From assembly GCA_030549775.1 (NCBI GenBank), contig CM060174.1:7383391-7447390 (forward strand): a stretch of DNA of 64,000 bases, read 5' to 3'. Source of the DNA: Tamarix chinensis (taxonomy: Eukaryota; Streptophyta; Magnoliopsida; Caryophyllales; Tamaricaceae). A program made the position numbers and the translations under genes. Under the pieces are notes generated by a model, which did not search any database, had not been told where the DNA came from, and worked only from the letters and a program-made list of their open reading frames with translations. Below, piece by piece: positions 61,312-64,000 of this stretch (position 1 is its first letter; the number at the start of each line of letters is the position of its first letter).

Positions 61312-62400
61312 TATTATTATTATTATTATTATTATTTTAATAAAAAATATTATTACTAATCGTTGGAAGTTATGATTAATATTTATATTATTCATATTTG
61401 TATTTATTTCCCATTACTAATTATTTTAAATAATTATTATTTTATTATAAATTATGATTAATATTATCTTAATAATACATTATAAAATATTAATTTTATA
61501 TTAAATATTTTTAAATAATACTAATTATTATTTAAATTTATTATTTAATAATATTATTAGATAATTAATAATAATATTATTAGTAGTAGTAGTAAAATTA
61601 ATTATATTATTTGTAAGAAAAAAATTATAATTATTATAGTTAATATTATAATAATTAATTTTTATTAATAGAATTATTTTTTTAGGGCTTACAGATGGAT
61701 TTTTTTTAAATGTGTTAAATTATTTTTAGTCATTTAAACTATTATAAGAATATTTCTCGAATGTATTTGAAATATTATCTTTAATGTCATCTATTATAGA
61801 ACCTTTTAATATCTTTATCTGTAGTAAATATTTTTATTTTTTAATTTATTTAATTTTACGAGGTTGATAAGATCTTAAAAAAATATTAAATTAAAGATTT
61901 TCATAACTTATTTATGTTTTTCTTTCCATTTTGGCTTATGAATGACTTTTTGAAAATGTGTTATTTTATTTTTAGTCACTCAAAAATTAATAAAAATATT
62001 TCTTTTGATTTATTTTAAATATTATTTTTTCTTTATATTTTTTTATTTTAATAAGCGTTACGATTTATTTAAAATAAAATCATTTATTCGAATAAGTCTT
62101 TTATTTTTATCTGAAAACTATTTATAGTTTTTATGAGTGTATTTCTATTATAATTTATTTTATAAATATTTTCTAAAGTTAAAAAAGAAGATATTATTTC
62201 GAGGACTTATAAAATATTTTTGTAAATAATATAGATCTTTACACTCATTGGTAAATTTTTCCGAAAATATTTCGAAATTCTTTATATAGCTCTTATATTG
62301 ATTTTAGGCTTTCGCATCCTTTTGAAATGATTATTTGTTAAATAATTTTTAGATAAAAATTTTCAAGAATATTTTTAGATGTATAGTATTTATTTATATA
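60834..62400. other. Very AT-rich DNA with a palindromic microsatellite
   Basis: No gene. (AAT)n directly abutting (ATT)n at about 61280-61337 makes a near-perfect palindrome of about 57 bp. (TAA)n also lies at about 60895-60916. Confidence 0.7.
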
Positions 62401-62796
62401 CGTGTATTTGAAGGGAAAAAAAAAAGACAAACCCAACCCCGACCCTCTTCCTTTTCCCTTTCCCTCTTCTTCTCTCCCTTCTCTTCTGTTATGTTTCCCG
62501 TCGGTCTCCCTGCCCTCTGCGCCCCATCGACGTCGCCACCAGCTCCTCCATTGTCAACAACCGACTGTCGGCCACCATCGACGTCGCCACTCCAACCGCA
62601 CGCCACTGTTGTGCCTATCAGCTCCAGTGCTGCAGCAACTAGCAGCCGAAGCAACAGCCGCACGCAGCAGCACAGGTCGTGCCGCCATCCTCCAGCCACG
62701 GCAAGCCTCACTGGTTGCGGGCGAGCAATCCTCGAACTCCGACGTATCTTCTCCGGCCTTCACCCATTAAGATTTATTAGTTTCATTTGGTATAAA
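62401..62796. other. GC-rich, CT-rich block, probably part of an LTR
   Basis: An abrupt change from AT-rich to GC-rich DNA with CCGTCG/CACCA words. Several frames are open on both strands for 60-120 codons, all Ser/Pro/Arg/Ala-rich and mutually overlapping, as expected from composition alone. It resembles the CT-rich parts of the gypsy LTRs. Confidence 0.4.
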
Positions 62797-64000
62797 TGAA
62801 ATGCCCCAGAAATTTCTAATTTTATAAACTACATTTAAAGGATATTTATTATAAAAATTATTGAAATAAATTATTTTTAAATTGAATTAATTAGGGCAAA
62901 TCAAGAAGAAATTTATAAGTATTTATTAGAAAGGAATTTGGGTATTTTAGCTAATTAAGCATTTTATTTTGAAAATGAATTAAATAAATTATTTTATTTA
63001 AAATAAGAATAAGAAAATAGTTTCAAATTAATATTAATTTTATAAATAATTTAATTAGATAAAATTAGGGTGTTTTTACTAATTAAAATAGAATTTATGG
63101 AAAATCTTTCAAAAATCCTAATTTAGCCTAAAAAGTGATTTAAATATTATTTTATTTAAATATATCAAATATTTTAATTAATTTAAATACCCAATATTAT
63201 TATTTTTCCTTTTCCCCTTTTTTCCTTTTTCCTTTTCTTCTTCCTTTTTCTTTCTTTTTCTCCTTTTCTTTTCCCTCCCCTTTTCCCCGTTGGGCTGCCA
63301 TCTCCCGCAGCCCAAACTCCTCCCTTCTTCCTTCTTAGGCACGGCCCAGCCCGCGCCGCGCATCCTTCTTCCGCCCCATGCCACACGGCGTTTTGAGCCC
63401 TTTTCAACCGAAACTCGGCGTTTCATTTAAACGCCTTCGACCAGCGCCCGACCAGCCCGGTCTGCCCCTCTTTTCTTTTCTTTCTTTCTCCCCTGAACCG
63501 CCCGGTCCCCCACCTTTCTTCTTCTTCTTCCTTCCTTCCCTCGTTCGATGCCGACCTTCGACCTGCACCTGCACCGCCGCCCCGCCCTGGTTTTTCGCCG
63601 GCGATCTCGCCCGAATTGACCGAACTTTTCCTCCCTTTCTCTTCCTCTTGTTTTGGTAGCCTCATAAACCCAATCAACTCCCCTATTTCCGCGCGTTCTT
63701 CTCTCTCCAGCCGGCCACAACCCATGCCCCGACTTGGATTTTCGCCGGCTTTGTTGCCACCGGCGACCGGAACCCTAGTTTCATTACTCGGAGCCAACCC
63801 ACAGAACCCTACCCTCTCTTCTAAAGCCTATAAATATCCCCCATAATAACCTGTATCGAGACTTTTGTTTTCATAACCCAGAATCCCGACCTTGCCACCA
63901 CCTACCCTTTAGACGTCTCTTCCGCCTCCTCCGGCCAACTACGCCGCCTTCTCTAGCCACCCGTGTCATCCTTGCACTGCCCTCTATCTAACCAAATCTA
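62797..64000 (+). repeat. Gypsy-type LTR, 5' part, runs off the window
   Basis: The head reads TGAAATGCCCCAGAAATTTC, related to the TGTAATACCCCGAAATTT heads seen elsewhere. An AT-rich 390 bp follows, then a CT-rich region from 63190 with GC-rich stretches to the end of the window. CTATAAATATCCCCC near 63828 would suit the LTR TATA box. Reading frames in 63178-63846 on both strands are low-complexity and not called as genes. Confidence 0.5.

Noticed and set aside
62394..63846. Several overlapping ORFs of 70-124 codons on both strands near the window end
   Set aside because: GC- and CT-rich LTR sequence keeps several frames open at once, with low-complexity products and no start context or domain in common.

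Overview
The window is plant nuclear DNA, almost certainly from a flowering plant with a repeat-rich genome. The evidence is the set of element families (En/Spm-type CACTA, Ty3/gypsy chromovirus, Ty1/copia, plant LINEs, hAT-like and Harbinger-like elements), GT-AG introns, strong AT richness and one plant-specific host gene of the MAKR family. I cannot name the species. Human-type TTAGGG blocks inside one transposon hint weakly at a lineage such as Asparagales, but those blocks are degenerate and internal.

Layout. 1-4480: AT-rich, with a tandem repeat, two microsatellites, a decayed CACTA end and a small MITE. 4481-16411: an hAT-like element with a near-perfect 8-bp target duplication (GTTATAAG/GTTATGAG). 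It is interrupted by a complete 10,042-bp CACTA transposon (5109-15150, CACTA...TAGTG, target duplication AAA). The CACTA carries palindromic subterminal arrays, an unknown 157-codon ORF, a TNP2-type transposase broken by a frameshift and two stops, and an 11-exon gene joining a plant transposase-like region to a Ulp1-type (C48) protease whose catalytic residues are kept. 16412-28361: a second hAT-like element (19123-22028) with an internal ~300-bp tandem array, a 282-bp relative, an RRM-bearing LINE ORF1 relic and a 775-bp MITE. 28362-35510: stacked Ty3/gypsy-type LTRs with an exact 30-bp x 8 minisatellite, then a decayed LINE reverse transcriptase.

37942-39260 is the only convincing host gene: a two-exon membrane-associated kinase regulator (MAKR), with a strong hairpin sequence about 330 bp downstream. 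39662-49119: LINE fragments and LTR heads in a rearranged duplication, the 3' end plus 3.2-kb LTR of a gypsy chromovirus, and a copia LTR with an open gag reading frame. 50766-54003: an inferred LTR split by a Harbinger-like inverted-repeat element that carries three exons, introns included, of a BEL1-like homeobox gene, now pseudogenised. 54519-64000: decayed gypsy pol, a 2.9-kb LTR, a retropepsin fragment, a CACTA terminus, AT-rich sequence and another LTR running off the end.

The best candidates for something little described are the CACTA element (coherent protease gene beside a dead transposase, plus an unknown first ORF), the homeobox-gene capture, and the hAT-like family rich in GACCC repeats.
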